This document shows positions 26,976-35,131 of a DNA stretch of 64,000 nt, in pieces. This DNA is from Mycobacterium sp. 050128 (GTDB lineage Bacteria > Actinomycetota > Actinomycetes > Mycobacteriales > Mycobacteriaceae), in assembly GCF_036409155.1 (NCBI RefSeq), contig NZ_JAZGLW010000001.1:1178001-1242000 (forward strand), in the 5' to 3' direction. A program made the position numbers and the translations under genes. The notes beneath the pieces are model-generated. The model was not told where the DNA came from. It saw only the letters and a program-made list of their open reading frames with translations, and ran no database searches. Position 1 is the first letter of the stretch, and each line of letters begins with the position of its first letter.

Positions 26976-27714
26976 ACAGCACCCCGCCGAGGGTGCAGGC
27001 CAAGGTGGCCGCGGTGCGATGCCCGGTGTGTGCTTTCGGCAGAATGTCGGCGCTCGCCAGGTACATCAGGAATCCCGCGAAGAAGCCGAGGTAGACCGCA
27101 AGCAGCCGATGGGGAATGGTCATCATCAGCGTGAGGGCCGCACCGACAACCGGCGCGACGGCATCAGCGACCAGCAGTGTCAGCGCTCTTCGGCGGTCAT
27201 TGCCGTAAATCGACGTCACCGTGTAAGTGTTGAAGCCGTCCGCGAAATCGTGGCCGATCACTGCCACCGCGACCACTGTTCCCACGCCCGCTCCCGCCTG
27301 GAAAGCGGCACCGATGGCGAATCCGTCCATGACACTGTGGCCCACGAGCCCCGATGCCGCCAACAACCCAACACCGGGTGCGTCCGCAATAACTGCGTCG
27401 TTCATCGTTTGACCGCGATGGATACCCACGGTGTGTTCGACGACGTGCAGCACGAGAAACCCGAGAACGAACGCCACGAGCGGAGCAGGAATCCCGCACC
27501 AGATCCAACCGCCGCCACGGCTCAGCGCTTCGGGCAGCAGGTCGAAGCCCACCGCGCCGAGCATCAGCCCGGCGGCCAAACCGAGCACGAGATATCGGTA
27601 GGAACCGATACGTAGCGCCGCGTAGCCGCCCAGCAACGTCGTGAGGAACGAACCGAAGGCCACCAGAACGGCCACCGCGCGGCCTACCTTTCCGCCGTCC
27701 ACTCGGAGCAGCAC
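26944..27714 (-). CDS. ZIP-family metal transporter
   Basis: A 256-residue integral membrane protein with about eight hydrophobic segments. The ZIP-type metal sites are visible as GHSVMDGFAIG in helix 4 and GHDFADGFNTY in helix 5, the second differing from the usual HNxPEG. It is expected to move zinc or another divalent metal across the cytoplasmic membrane. The start is GTG. It lies 41 bases downstream of an acyl-CoA dehydrogenase on the same strand and may be a read-through member of that unit. Confidence 0.85.
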   Translation of the reverse strand: MLLRVDGGKVGRAVAVLVAFGSFLTTLLGGYAALRIGSYRYLVLGLAAGLMLGAVGFDLLPEALSRGGGWIWCGIPAPLVAFVLGFLVLHVVEHTVGIHRGQTMNDAVIADAPGVGLLAASGLVGHSVMDGFAIGAAFQAGAGVGTVVAVAVIGHDFADGFNTYTVTSIYGNDRRRALTLLVADAVAPVVGAALTLMMTIPHRLLAVYLGFFAGFLMYLASADILPKAHTGHRTAATLACTLGGVLFMFAIVALAS

Positions 27715-27755
27715 GGCCTCAAGAGTATGGCGGCAACTCGGTTGAAGGAGAGCTG

Positions 27756-28937
27756 CTAGCCACCGTAGCTGGGACGCCCGAGCTTCAGCTCGTGCTGGGC
27801 GATCATGTTCCGGAAGACCTCCAGGGTGCCGCCGTAGATCCCGGCGGGCACGCCGTGGCGGAAGATGAACTCGACGGCACCGTCGTCCGCGGAACCCGTT
27901 GTGCCGGTGGGCAATGCCGATGCCGGCCCCAGCAGGTCCATCAATTCCGGCGAGACGTCGCGCATGGTCTGAATGAGCGCGACGCGTCCGTAGGTCCCGG
28001 GAGTCGACAGCGCCGCCTCGATGCGGGCCATGCAGCGACCGAGCCGGTACTTCGTCGACTCGTCGTCAATCGGGCGCCGCCCGTTGGCATCCGGCTTGGA
28101 CAGGATCGCCGCGACTCCATCGGCCACCTCGGCCATCAGATGGCCGTGTTCCGACATCATCGAAACATTCTGCAGGCCATGGTCTTCGACCTCGGTAATG
28201 CCGTGCTCGGCGTCCAGGGCAAATCGCATCACCGTCCAGCCGCCATTGACCTCGCCTACGCGGTAGAGATCGTCGACCCGCACGTCGCTGTAATACACGA
28301 TGTTGGTGCGGTCGCCGTCCAGCGTGCGGATGCCCTGAATCTCGATGCCCTCCGAATCCAGCGGCACCAGAAACATGGTCAGGCTCTTGTGTTTGCGCGC
28401 TTGCGGGTCGGTGTTGGTGAGCAGGAAGACGTACTTGGCGTTCTGCGCGTTCGAGGTGAACATCTTGGACCCATTGATAATCCAGCTCGATCCATCGGCT
28501 TCCCGCACGGCTCGCGTCTTGCAGGTCGCGACGTCCGAGCCGCCCTCGGGTTCGGTGTAACCCAGGCAGAGCCGGATCTCACCGGACAGCACGCCCGGCA
28601 GTACCGCCTCGACGAGTTCGGGCTTCCCGAATTGCTTGACCAAACGCGCGACGACCGCGGTGGTACCCCAGTGGAACCACGGCGTGTGGGCACGGCCGAT
28701 CTCGAGATGGAAGATTCGCCGGCGCACCGGATCGAATCCCCCCTCGGACTCCTGCTTGAAATCCGATGTCAGATAACCCGCTTCGCCCAGCGCCAGATGC
28801 ACTGGCTCACTGAAGTTTTCACCCGTCTCGCGATCACGCCGCAGCACCTCGTCGGTGACGTGCTCAGCGATGAACGCCCGGGTGTGGTCCAAGAATTCCT
28901 GGTCCTCGGGCGAGAGGTCGACGTAGGAGAAGTCCAT
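27756..28937 (-). CDS. Acyl-CoA dehydrogenase family protein
   Basis: A 393-residue FAD enzyme with the ACAD middle-domain motif LGYTEPEGGSDVATCKTRA and the C-terminal helix NMIAQHELKLGRP. The usual position of the medium-chain catalytic Glu (IYEGT) reads IYGGTLEV, so the base must lie elsewhere, as in isovaleryl-CoA-type enzymes, or the protein may act in a heteromer like mycobacterial steroid ACADs. Its ATG overlaps the stop of the F420 enzyme (TAATG). It should desaturate an acyl-CoA intermediate of the island's pathway. Confidence 0.9.
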   Translation of the reverse strand: MDFSYVDLSPEDQEFLDHTRAFIAEHVTDEVLRRDRETGENFSEPVHLALGEAGYLTSDFKQESEGGFDPVRRRIFHLEIGRAHTPWFHWGTTAVVARLVKQFGKPELVEAVLPGVLSGEIRLCLGYTEPEGGSDVATCKTRAVREADGSSWIINGSKMFTSNAQNAKYVFLLTNTDPQARKHKSLTMFLVPLDSEGIEIQGIRTLDGDRTNIVYYSDVRVDDLYRVGEVNGGWTVMRFALDAEHGITEVEDHGLQNVSMMSEHGHLMAEVADGVAAILSKPDANGRRPIDDESTKYRLGRCMARIEAALSTPGTYGRVALIQTMRDVSPELMDLLGPASALPTGTTGSADDGAVEFIFRHGVPAGIYGGTLEVFRNMIAQHELKLGRPSYGG

Positions 28938-29851
28938 TACGCCGCGTCGATTACCAGGGTGCGAAAACGATCAAGGGTCTCGAGCGCGTGCGCAATGCTG
29001 TCGCCGGGCAGGTGGACGCTGACCCAGGTGACCCCCAGCTTTGCCAGCTTGTCCAGGCCCTCGAGGTAGGCGTCGGCGTTGAACGCGTCGTCGGTCGGGC
29101 TACCGCCTTCGAAGCTGGTGAAGGTGATGTCGATCGCCGACCAGTCCCTGCCCTCGGCATCGCAGCGGCGCCGCAGATCGTCGATGCCGGCGGTGAGCTT
29201 GTCCAGCGAGTCGATGACCGCGGTGCCCGCGGTCTGCGCCAGCTGCGGTGGCGCGGGGAACGGACACCAGCCGTCGCCGTACTGCGCTACCCGCTGACGA
29301 GACGCCGTGGTGTTGCCGCCGATCCAGATCGGCGGGCTGCTCGGCGGCCGGGGGTGCGCGGTGATGCCGCGGGCGCTGAAATACTTTCCCGCAAACGTGA
29401 TGTCGTCGCCGCTCCAGATCGCCCGGATCACTTGCAGGGATTCCTCGAACAGCTCGGCGCGCTCGTCGTAGCTGACACCTAGCGCCGCGAACTCACGCTT
29501 GAGGTAGCCGACGCCGACCGCGAGCGTGAAGCGGCCTCCGGAGAGCAGATCGAGGGTGGCGCCGGACTTGGCCACCACGAACGGGTTTCGATAGGGCAGC
29601 ACCACGATGTTGGGGATCAGCCGCAGTGTCGATGTGGTGGCCGCCGCGAAACCCAGTGCGACAAAAGGATCCAGCGCGTCGTGACCGCCGGCTTCCAGCC
29701 AGCGCTGCGACGGCGCCGGATGATCGGTGAAACCGAATCCGTGGATGCCGGCTGCCTCGGTGGCCGCGGCCACCTTCCCGATGCCGTCCCCGCTGACCAG
29801 CTCCGGGTTGTAGGGGTGGCTGTGCATCGGGTGGGTGATCGTGAAACGCAT
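28937..29851 (-). CDS. LLM-class F420-dependent oxidoreductase
   Basis: A 304-residue luciferase-like TIM-barrel protein: FGFTDHPAPSQRW near residue 40, RLIPNIVVLPYRNPFVVAKSGATLDLLSGGRFTLAVGVGY in the middle, and PPIWIGGNTTASRQRVAQYGDGW. Mycobacterial members normally use F420 to oxidise alcohols or reduce enones. It sits between a TesB-like thioesterase and an acyl-CoA dehydrogenase in one transcription unit. The substrate is unknown. Confidence 0.88.
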   Translation of the reverse strand: MRFTITHPMHSHPYNPELVSGDGIGKVAAATEAAGIHGFGFTDHPAPSQRWLEAGGHDALDPFVALGFAAATTSTLRLIPNIVVLPYRNPFVVAKSGATLDLLSGGRFTLAVGVGYLKREFAALGVSYDERAELFEESLQVIRAIWSGDDITFAGKYFSARGITAHPRPPSSPPIWIGGNTTASRQRVAQYGDGWCPFPAPPQLAQTAGTAVIDSLDKLTAGIDDLRRRCDAEGRDWSAIDITFTSFEGGSPTDDAFNADAYLEGLDKLAKLGVTWVSVHLPGDSIAHALETLDRFRTLVIDAA

Positions 29852-29866
29852 CGGGATCCCCAGCCG

Positions 29867-30751
29867 TCAGAATCGCGCGCGCGAGTCGATCGCGGTGTCA
29901 GTGGTGCGCAGCGGCCGGATCAGCGCCTCCTGCGCGAAGGAGGCCAGCAGCTCGCCCTCCTGCGCGTGCACCGTGCCGCGCACGTACGACATGCCCGCGC
30001 CGACCTGGGTGCTCTCATGGGTGTAGAGCAGCCAGCCGGTCCAGTCCACCGGTTCGTGGAACGCCACCGAGATGCTCATCGGAGCGGTGGACACGGTCAG
30101 GTGCGCCTGGGCGGTGCCGATGCCTTCATGCGCGCGCATCGTGGTGGAGATCCCCAGATGTCCGGTGAAGTACGCCAGCAGCGCCTTGGCCAGATCGTCT
30201 CGGGTGGGAATCGGGTCGTAGTGCAGCCACGCGTGCAGCTCCGGCGGGCCGACCTCGTCGGGGCTGTTGACGTCGACGACGTCGACCAGCCGCAGCTCCC
30301 GGCCGACCATCGGCATCGGTGAGTGGTTGGCGTCGTCGGGAGCGGCCACGTCGGGCTTGGGCAGGTGGTGGCGGATGACGTCGTCGGTGGGGACGTCGGC
30401 CAGCACCGTGATGCTCAGGCAACGCCGCCCGTTCTGATGCACGGCGACCACGGCGGTCGCGGTGGACCGGCCCTCGGACACCACGTCGATGACGAGCTCG
30501 ATCGGCGGGCCCACGACGACGGCACGCGAGAACACCGCGTGCGCCGAGCGCACCGACTTGTCCGGGAATCGTTTCGCCACCGCGACGATCGCCTGGGCCA
30601 GCACCTGAGTGCCCTCCACCACCTGGCGCTCGTCACCGACGGCGATGCCGGTTTGACCGGTGAACCGGTCGTCGTCCCCGTCGGACTGCACATCAAACAG
30701 ATCCAGCAGGCCCGCAACCGTCCATTCAGTCTGCTCAGATTCCGTGGTCAA
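29867..30751 (-). CDS. Acyl-CoA thioesterase, TesB-like (double hot-dog)
   Basis: A 294-residue protein with two hot-dog halves. The first has VLAQAIVAVAKRFPDKSVRSAHAVFSRAV, the second HLGISTTMRAHEGIG and SISVAFHEPVDWTGWLLYTHES, typical of TesB thioesterases; QVGAGMSYVRGTVHAQEGELLASFAQEAL closes the second fold. It should hydrolyse acyl-CoA. The start is TTG with a good GAGAGGTGG site. It heads the thioesterase - F420 enzyme - acyl-CoA dehydrogenase unit, with copy 2 of the repeated 26-bp motif 40 bases upstream. Confidence 0.85.
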   Translation of the reverse strand: MTTESEQTEWTVAGLLDLFDVQSDGDDDRFTGQTGIAVGDERQVVEGTQVLAQAIVAVAKRFPDKSVRSAHAVFSRAVVVGPPIELVIDVVSEGRSTATAVVAVHQNGRRCLSITVLADVPTDDVIRHHLPKPDVAAPDDANHSPMPMVGRELRLVDVVDVNSPDEVGPPELHAWLHYDPIPTRDDLAKALLAYFTGHLGISTTMRAHEGIGTAQAHLTVSTAPMSISVAFHEPVDWTGWLLYTHESTQVGAGMSYVRGTVHAQEGELLASFAQEALIRPLRTTDTAIDSRARF

Positions 30752-30791
30752 ATCCGATCCACCTCTCGCGTTGGCAGCTTCCGGCTCAGCG

Positions 30792-30817
30792 TGACACTTT
30801 GAGTAGGATTTGTAAAG
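30792..30817. promoter_or_regulatory. Copy 2 of the TGACACTT-N9-TTTGTAAAG motif
   Basis: TGACACTT and TTTGTAAAG are separated by TGAGTAGGA. It lies in the divergent gap between the TesB-like thioesterase (minus) and the SRPBCC gene (plus), so it can serve both. It shares the flanking CAGC with copy 1. Confidence 0.6.
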
Positions 30818-30893
30818 CTTGGCTAACAAGACTCCGGCGTGCACCGCGGCGGAGCCCGCACAGGCCACTGGAAACCGCAGAGAGGCAACGCAA

Positions 30894-31370
30894 TTGGGCA
30901 TCGTGACGAGCACATCAGAGACCGCGTTCACCCAGTCCGCAGAGACCGTGTACGACTTCGTCACCAACCCGGAGAACTGGACGAAGACCTATCCCGGCAG
31001 CGCGCACATCGGCAAACTGCCGCCGCTGCCGCTCAAGGTGGGCGACACCTGGGAGGAAGCGGGTCCCGACGGTGACCGGGTCTTCGGCTGGCAGCTGGCC
31101 GTCGCTGTTCGGCCCGTCCAGTTCGTGTTCACCTCGATCGGACGGCTGGGCCACGACCGCGAAGGTAACGGCGGCCTGGAGGGTCGCATCACGGTGTCTT
31201 ACCGGTTCTCCAGGCCCGGCCAGGACGTCACGCTGTTTTCCCGCACCATGACCATTGAGGCGCCCAAGCACGCCCCGCTACCCGACAAGCTCTTCGAGCA
31301 GGCCAATCCGGCGCGGATCGACGAGTATCACGCGGCCGTCGCGCGGGAGCTCGCCCGGGCAGCAGATTGA
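30894..31370 (+). CDS. SRPBCC-family (polyketide cyclase/START-like) protein
   Basis: A 158-residue hydrophobic-ligand-binding fold: ETVYDFVTNPENWTKTYPGSAHIG at the N terminus, VGDTWEEAG, FTSIGRLGH and a C-terminal amphipathic helix. It may bind or isomerise a pathway intermediate; no catalytic residues are identifiable. I chose the TTG with GAGAGG upstream; a GTG three codons later (VTSTSE) is equally possible. It is the first plus-strand gene after copy 2 of the motif and is followed by the lactonase gene with its own copy. Confidence 0.72.
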   Translation: MGIVTSTSETAFTQSAETVYDFVTNPENWTKTYPGSAHIGKLPPLPLKVGDTWEEAGPDGDRVFGWQLAVAVRPVQFVFTSIGRLGHDREGNGGLEGRITVSYRFSRPGQDVTLFSRTMTIEAPKHAPLPDKLFEQANPARIDEYHAAVARELARAAD

Positions 31371-31389
31371 CACCAACGCCGCGATTGCA

Positions 31390-31415
31390 TGACACTTCTG
31401 CGGTGTTTTGTAAAG
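31390..31415. promoter_or_regulatory. Copy 3 of the TGACACTT-N9-TTTGTAAAG motif
   Basis: TGACACTT and TTTGTAAAG are separated by CTGCGGTGT. The right half ends 10 bases before the SMP-30 ATG, so the transcript would be leaderless or nearly so if the motif is promoter-embedded (ATGACA, 16 bases, TAAAGG). Confidence 0.6.
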
Positions 31416-31425
31416 GCTTGAGCCG

Positions 31426-32253
31426 ATGATCCCCGAGGTACTGGTCAACGGGTTCTGCTTCGGCGAAGGCCCCCGCTGGTTCGAGGGCCTGCTGTGGTTC
31501 TCCGACATGCTCGGGGAAGCGGTGCACACCTCGACCCTGGGCGGCGCTCTCACCACGCTGCCGCTGCCCGGGCACTCGCCCTCGGGCCTGGGTTTTCGTC
31601 CCGACGGGTCGCTGCTGATCGCATCGGCCGAGGACCGGCGGGTGCTGCGCTACGACGGGGAAACCGTCGTGGAGATCGCCGATCTCACCGGACTGGTACC
31701 GGCCAACCTCGGCGACATGGTCGTCGACGACACCGGGCGCGCCTACGTCGGATCCCAGGCCCCCCGAACTGTCGGGGGCGGCGTGATCGTCCGTCTCGAT
31801 CCCGACGACACGGCCACCATCGTCGCCTCAGACCTCGACTTCCCCAACGGAATGGTCATCACACCGGACCGCAAGACGCTGATCGTCGCCGAATCTACCG
31901 GCCGGCGGCTTACCGCGTTCACCATCGACGACGGCGGCGCGCTGCGCGATCGGCGGGTCTTCGCGGACGGCCTGGACGGACCGCCTGACGGCATCGCGCT
32001 GGACGCCGACGGCGGGGTGTGGACGTCGATGACGCTGGCGCACCAATTCGAGCGGATCGTCGAGGGCGGCGAAGTGACCGACCGCATCGACATGGGCGAA
32101 CGGGTCGCCATCGCCTGCGCGCTCGGCGGCCCCGAGCGTCGCATCCTGTTTCTGCTGTCGAGCACCGACGCCTATCCTCAGCGGCTGGTGGGCACCAAAC
32201 TCTCGCGGCTCGACGCCGTGCAGGTTGCCACGCCCGGCGCCGGGCTGCCCTGA
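31426..32253 (+). CDS. SMP-30/gluconolactonase-like beta-propeller hydrolase
   Basis: A 275-residue six-bladed propeller. Metal ligands fit the SMP-30 pattern: Glu in FGEGPRW (about residue 14), Asn in FPNGMVITPD and Asp in PPDGIALDADG. Such enzymes hydrolyse lactones with a divalent metal. In this island it is a good candidate to open a lactone made by the Baeyer-Villiger-type enzyme (inference). The ATG lies 10 bases after the repeated motif and has no strong ribosome site. Confidence 0.88.
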   Translation: MIPEVLVNGFCFGEGPRWFEGLLWFSDMLGEAVHTSTLGGALTTLPLPGHSPSGLGFRPDGSLLIASAEDRRVLRYDGETVVEIADLTGLVPANLGDMVVDDTGRAYVGSQAPRTVGGGVIVRLDPDDTATIVASDLDFPNGMVITPDRKTLIVAESTGRRLTAFTIDDGGALRDRRVFADGLDGPPDGIALDADGGVWTSMTLAHQFERIVEGGEVTDRIDMGERVAIACALGGPERRILFLLSSTDAYPQRLVGTKLSRLDAVQVATPGAGLP

Positions 32254-32273
32254 GACACCCGAGAGGGAGATAC

Positions 32274-33113
32274 GTGACCGACTCCTACTACGAGCTGATC
32301 GATGACGCCAGCACCCCCGGCGAAAAATACGAGGAGTGCGAGAAGTTCCGGGCAACGGACCTGTCCCGCGGCACCTGGTCGGCGGCGATCCAGCACGGCG
32401 GACCGGTGTCGTCGCTGCTGGTCCGAGGACTGGAACGCTGTGAGAAGCGCGACGACACCCGGCTGTCCCGGGTCGTGATCGACCTGCTCGGCGGGGTGCC
32501 GGCCGACGGCGACATCTGGGTGCGCTCCCAGGTGCAGCGCGGCGGCAAACAGATCGAGCTGGTCACCGCGGAGATGCTGGCGCCGGGCCCGGACGGCGGG
32601 CCGCGCCCGGTCGCGCGCGCCAGCGGTTGGCGACTGCAACAGCAGGACACCCAGGCCGTGGCTCACGCGGCGGCGGAGCTGCCCCGGCCGCGCGGCGAAG
32701 CCCGCAACCGCAACCTCAAGGCCAAGGAGTGGGACCGCAACTACGTGCACAGCCTTGAGTGGCTGTGGCTGACCGAGCCGCTGAAGCCCGGTCCGGGCGA
32801 GTCGTGGATCAAGCCGGAGGTCGACCTGGTCCAGGGCGAGACGATGACGCCGCTGGAGCGGTTGTTCGCGGTGGCCGACTGTGCCAACGGCATCGGCAGC
32901 AAGCTCGACATCACCAAGTGGACCTTCTTGAACACCGATCTGGCGGTGCACGTGTTCCGGGTTCCCGACGGGGACTGGGTCGGTATTCGTGCGGAGACCA
33001 GCTACGGGCCGGACGGCATCGGGACGACGATCGGCACGTTGTACGACGAGCAGGGCGCGGTCGGGGCCATCCAGCAGTCCGTGCTGGTGCGCCGGCGCCC
33101 GCCCAAGGCCTGA
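32274..33113 (+). CDS. Thioesterase-family (hot-dog) acyl-CoA protein
   Basis: A 279-residue protein resembling the double hot-dog acyl-CoA thioesterase family common in mycobacteria: GTWSAAIQHGGPVSSLLVRGLERC, then RLSRVVIDLLGGVPADGDIWVRSQVQRGG in the first half, and LERLFAVADCANGIGSKLDITKWTFLNTDLAVHVFR in the second. It starts at a GTG with GAGAGGGA upstream, 20 bases after the lactonase stop, and is cotranscribed with it. The thioester substrate is unknown. Confidence 0.78.
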   Translation: MTDSYYELIDDASTPGEKYEECEKFRATDLSRGTWSAAIQHGGPVSSLLVRGLERCEKRDDTRLSRVVIDLLGGVPADGDIWVRSQVQRGGKQIELVTAEMLAPGPDGGPRPVARASGWRLQQQDTQAVAHAAAELPRPRGEARNRNLKAKEWDRNYVHSLEWLWLTEPLKPGPGESWIKPEVDLVQGETMTPLERLFAVADCANGIGSKLDITKWTFLNTDLAVHVFRVPDGDWVGIRAETSYGPDGIGTTIGTLYDEQGAVGAIQQSVLVRRRPPKA

Positions 33114-33133
33114 CATGGGAGGGCATTGGGCGT

Positions 33134-33159
33134 GGCTAGTTCGGCAATACTTCGTAAAG
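33134..33159. promoter_or_regulatory. Degenerate copy of the repeated motif before the TetR gene
   Basis: GGCTAGTT, 9 bases, then TTCGTAAAG. The right half matches the consensus in 8 of 9 positions, the left half only in 3 of 8. It ends 8 bases before the TetR ATG, similar to copy 3. Weak support for autoregulation. Confidence 0.35.
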
Positions 33160-33167
33160 TCTCAGAT

Positions 33168-33719
33168 ATGACCCAGCCAGCCGGGGCGACGACAGAGACC
33201 GAGACCGACACTTCGACGCGTCAGCGGATCCTGTCGGCGACTGCCGAGGTGCTGGGCCGCAACGGCAAAACCAAACTCAGCCTGTCCGAGGTCGCGACGC
33301 AGGCCGGGGTCTCGCGCCCCACGCTGTATCGCTGGTTCGCATCTAAGGAGGAGCTGCTGAGCGCGTTCGCGCAGTATGAGCGCCAGCTATTCGAAAGCGG
33401 ATTGGTGCGGGCCACCGCGGGCCTCAAGGGTTACGACAAGCTCGACGCCGTGCTGCGATTCATCGTCGAGTACCAGCATTCTTACTCGGGCGTGCGCATG
33501 GTCGATGTCGAACCGGAGCACACGATTGCCGAGTTCGCCCACGTCATCCCGCAGATGCGCGACGGTCTGCAACGGCATCTGCCCGGACCCAACGCCGCGG
33601 TCAAGGCCGCGACCGTGATCCGGATCGCGATCTCGCACTACATCGTGCGCAGCGACGACGCCGAGCAGTTCCTGGCCCAGCTGCGGCACGCCGTCGGCAT
33701 CAAACCCGTCGCCGATTAA
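33168..33719 (+). CDS. TetR-family transcriptional regulator
   Basis: A 183-residue regulator. The N-terminal helix-turn-helix is clear (about residues 20-65: RQRILSATAEVLGRNGKTKLSLSEVATQAGVSRPTLYRWFASKEELL), followed by a helical ligand domain. It is last in the SRPBCC-lactonase-thioesterase direction and is the only TetR gene inside the main island, so it is the best local candidate for binding the repeated 26-bp motif. Its stop overlaps the convergent FAD oxidase stop. Confidence 0.88.
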   Translation: MTQPAGATTETETDTSTRQRILSATAEVLGRNGKTKLSLSEVATQAGVSRPTLYRWFASKEELLSAFAQYERQLFESGLVRATAGLKGYDKLDAVLRFIVEYQHSYSGVRMVDVEPEHTIAEFAHVIPQMRDGLQRHLPGPNAAVKAATVIRIAISHYIVRSDDAEQFLAQLRHAVGIKPVAD

Positions 33720-35062
33720 TCGAACAGCACCGCCGCGTTGAGGTAACCGGTCGGGTCCAGCGCGGCCTTGACCGATCGCATCGCAGCGATATCTGTTGAT
33801 TGCCTTGACATTTCGAGGTAAGCCCGCTTGCGGCTGCCGACGCCGTGTTCGGAGCTGACGTTGCCCCCGCACTGCGCGATCAGGTCCATCATCGGCCCGT
33901 AGAGCGCCTTCTCCTGATCCAGCGGCACCCGCAACACGTTGAGGTGCAGGTTGCCCTCACCGACATGACCGAACAGCAGCGGCACGGCGTCGCTGACCCG
34001 ATCGTTGATCAACGCGACCGCGTCCGCGGCGAATCCGGCGATGGCGGCCAACGGCAGCGACACGTCGAACTTCAGCGGCGGCCCGTACACGCCGAGCACC
34101 TCGGCCAGCGATTCTCGAACACGCCAGAGTCGTTGCTGGGCAGCAACATCCACGCCGACCGCGGGGTCCGCGGACAGCGGTGCATCGGCGAGCAGGTCGG
34201 CCAGCCGATCGGTCTGATCGTGGTCGGCCGCCAGCTCCACCAACAACAGCCAGTCCGCCTCGACCGGTGCAGCGATTCCGAGATGCTCGGCGGTCAGCCC
34301 GCCGGCCCGGCCGTCGATCAACTCGAGTGCGGCAATCCCGTCCACATCCCGGAAGGTGCGGCCGGTGCCGATCAGCGCCTCGAGATCGTCGAAGCCGCAC
34401 ACCGCGGTCACTCGATGTGACGGCGTCGGATGCAGCCGCAAATCCAGCGCGGTGATCACCCCGAGGGTGCCCTCGGCACCGACGAACAGCGCGGGCAGGT
34501 CGTATCCGGTGTTGTCGCTGCGCACCAGACTGTGCCGGCGCATCAGCGACCCGTCGGGCAGCGCCACGTCCAGGCCGACGATTTGCTCGCCCATGTTGCC
34601 GTACCGGACCGTGCGCAGTCCGCCCGCATTCGTCGAGGCCATGCCGCCGACCGTCGCGGTGTCGCGGGCGGCGAGGTCGACCCCGAACACCAGACCCGCC
34701 GCGGTCGCGGCGCGTTGCACGGCGGCCAGCGTGGCTCCGGCGCCGACCGCGATACGGCGCTCGACGGTGTCGACATCGCCTAGCGCACAAAGCCTTTCGG
34801 TGGACAGCAGCACGTCGTCGTGCTCCGGGACGGTACCTGCGACCAGCGAGGTGCGGCCGCCCTGCACGGTGACATGGGCCCCGGCGTCGCGGCACAACCG
34901 CAGTACCTCGGCGACCTGCTCGGCGGACTCCGGACGCACCAGCACACTGGCCTTGCCCCGATAGCGGCCGGTGTGGTCGACACTGCGCCCGGACAGCACG
35001 TCGGGGTCGGTGACCACGTGATTGGCTCCGACGATTCCCTTCAGGTCCTCAAGGCCTGGCAT
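33716..35062 (-). CDS. FAD-binding oxidase (GlcD/D-lactate dehydrogenase type), Rv0161-like
   Basis: A 448-residue vanillyl-alcohol-oxidase-superfamily flavoenzyme. The FAD domain has VTVQGGRTSLVAGTVP and DTATVGGMASTNAGGLRTVRYGNM; the C-terminal domain has the family metal/substrate motif LLFGHVGEGNLHLNVLR and NVSSEHGVGSRKR. It should oxidise a 2-hydroxy acid. Sequence and length resemble M. tuberculosis Rv0161, which occupies the corresponding place, so this gene is a backbone landmark between two accessory blocks. Start ATG at MPGLEDLK. Confidence 0.9.
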   Translation of the reverse strand: MPGLEDLKGIVGANHVVTDPDVLSGRSVDHTGRYRGKASVLVRPESAEQVAEVLRLCRDAGAHVTVQGGRTSLVAGTVPEHDDVLLSTERLCALGDVDTVERRIAVGAGATLAAVQRAATAAGLVFGVDLAARDTATVGGMASTNAGGLRTVRYGNMGEQIVGLDVALPDGSLMRRHSLVRSDNTGYDLPALFVGAEGTLGVITALDLRLHPTPSHRVTAVCGFDDLEALIGTGRTFRDVDGIAALELIDGRAGGLTAEHLGIAAPVEADWLLLVELAADHDQTDRLADLLADAPLSADPAVGVDVAAQQRLWRVRESLAEVLGVYGPPLKFDVSLPLAAIAGFAADAVALINDRVSDAVPLLFGHVGEGNLHLNVLRVPLDQEKALYGPMMDLIAQCGGNVSSEHGVGSRKRAYLEMSRQSTDIAAMRSVKAALDPTGYLNAAVLFD

Positions 35063-35131
35063 GTTCGCGGTTATAGCACCCCGGACGTGATACTGATCCA
35101 ACGGTTCGGCCGAACACGCGAGGAGTGTGGG

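Noticed and set aside
23502..31415. The repeated TGACACTT motif as ends of an insertion element
   Set aside because: All copies are in the same orientation, no transposase lies between them, and no target duplications are seen; promoter positions favour an operator.
35104..35115. GTTCGGCCGAAC palindrome as an SOS/LexA box
   Set aside because: The mycobacterial LexA box is TCGAAC-N4-GTTCGA; this sequence does not match, and neighbours are not DNA-repair genes.
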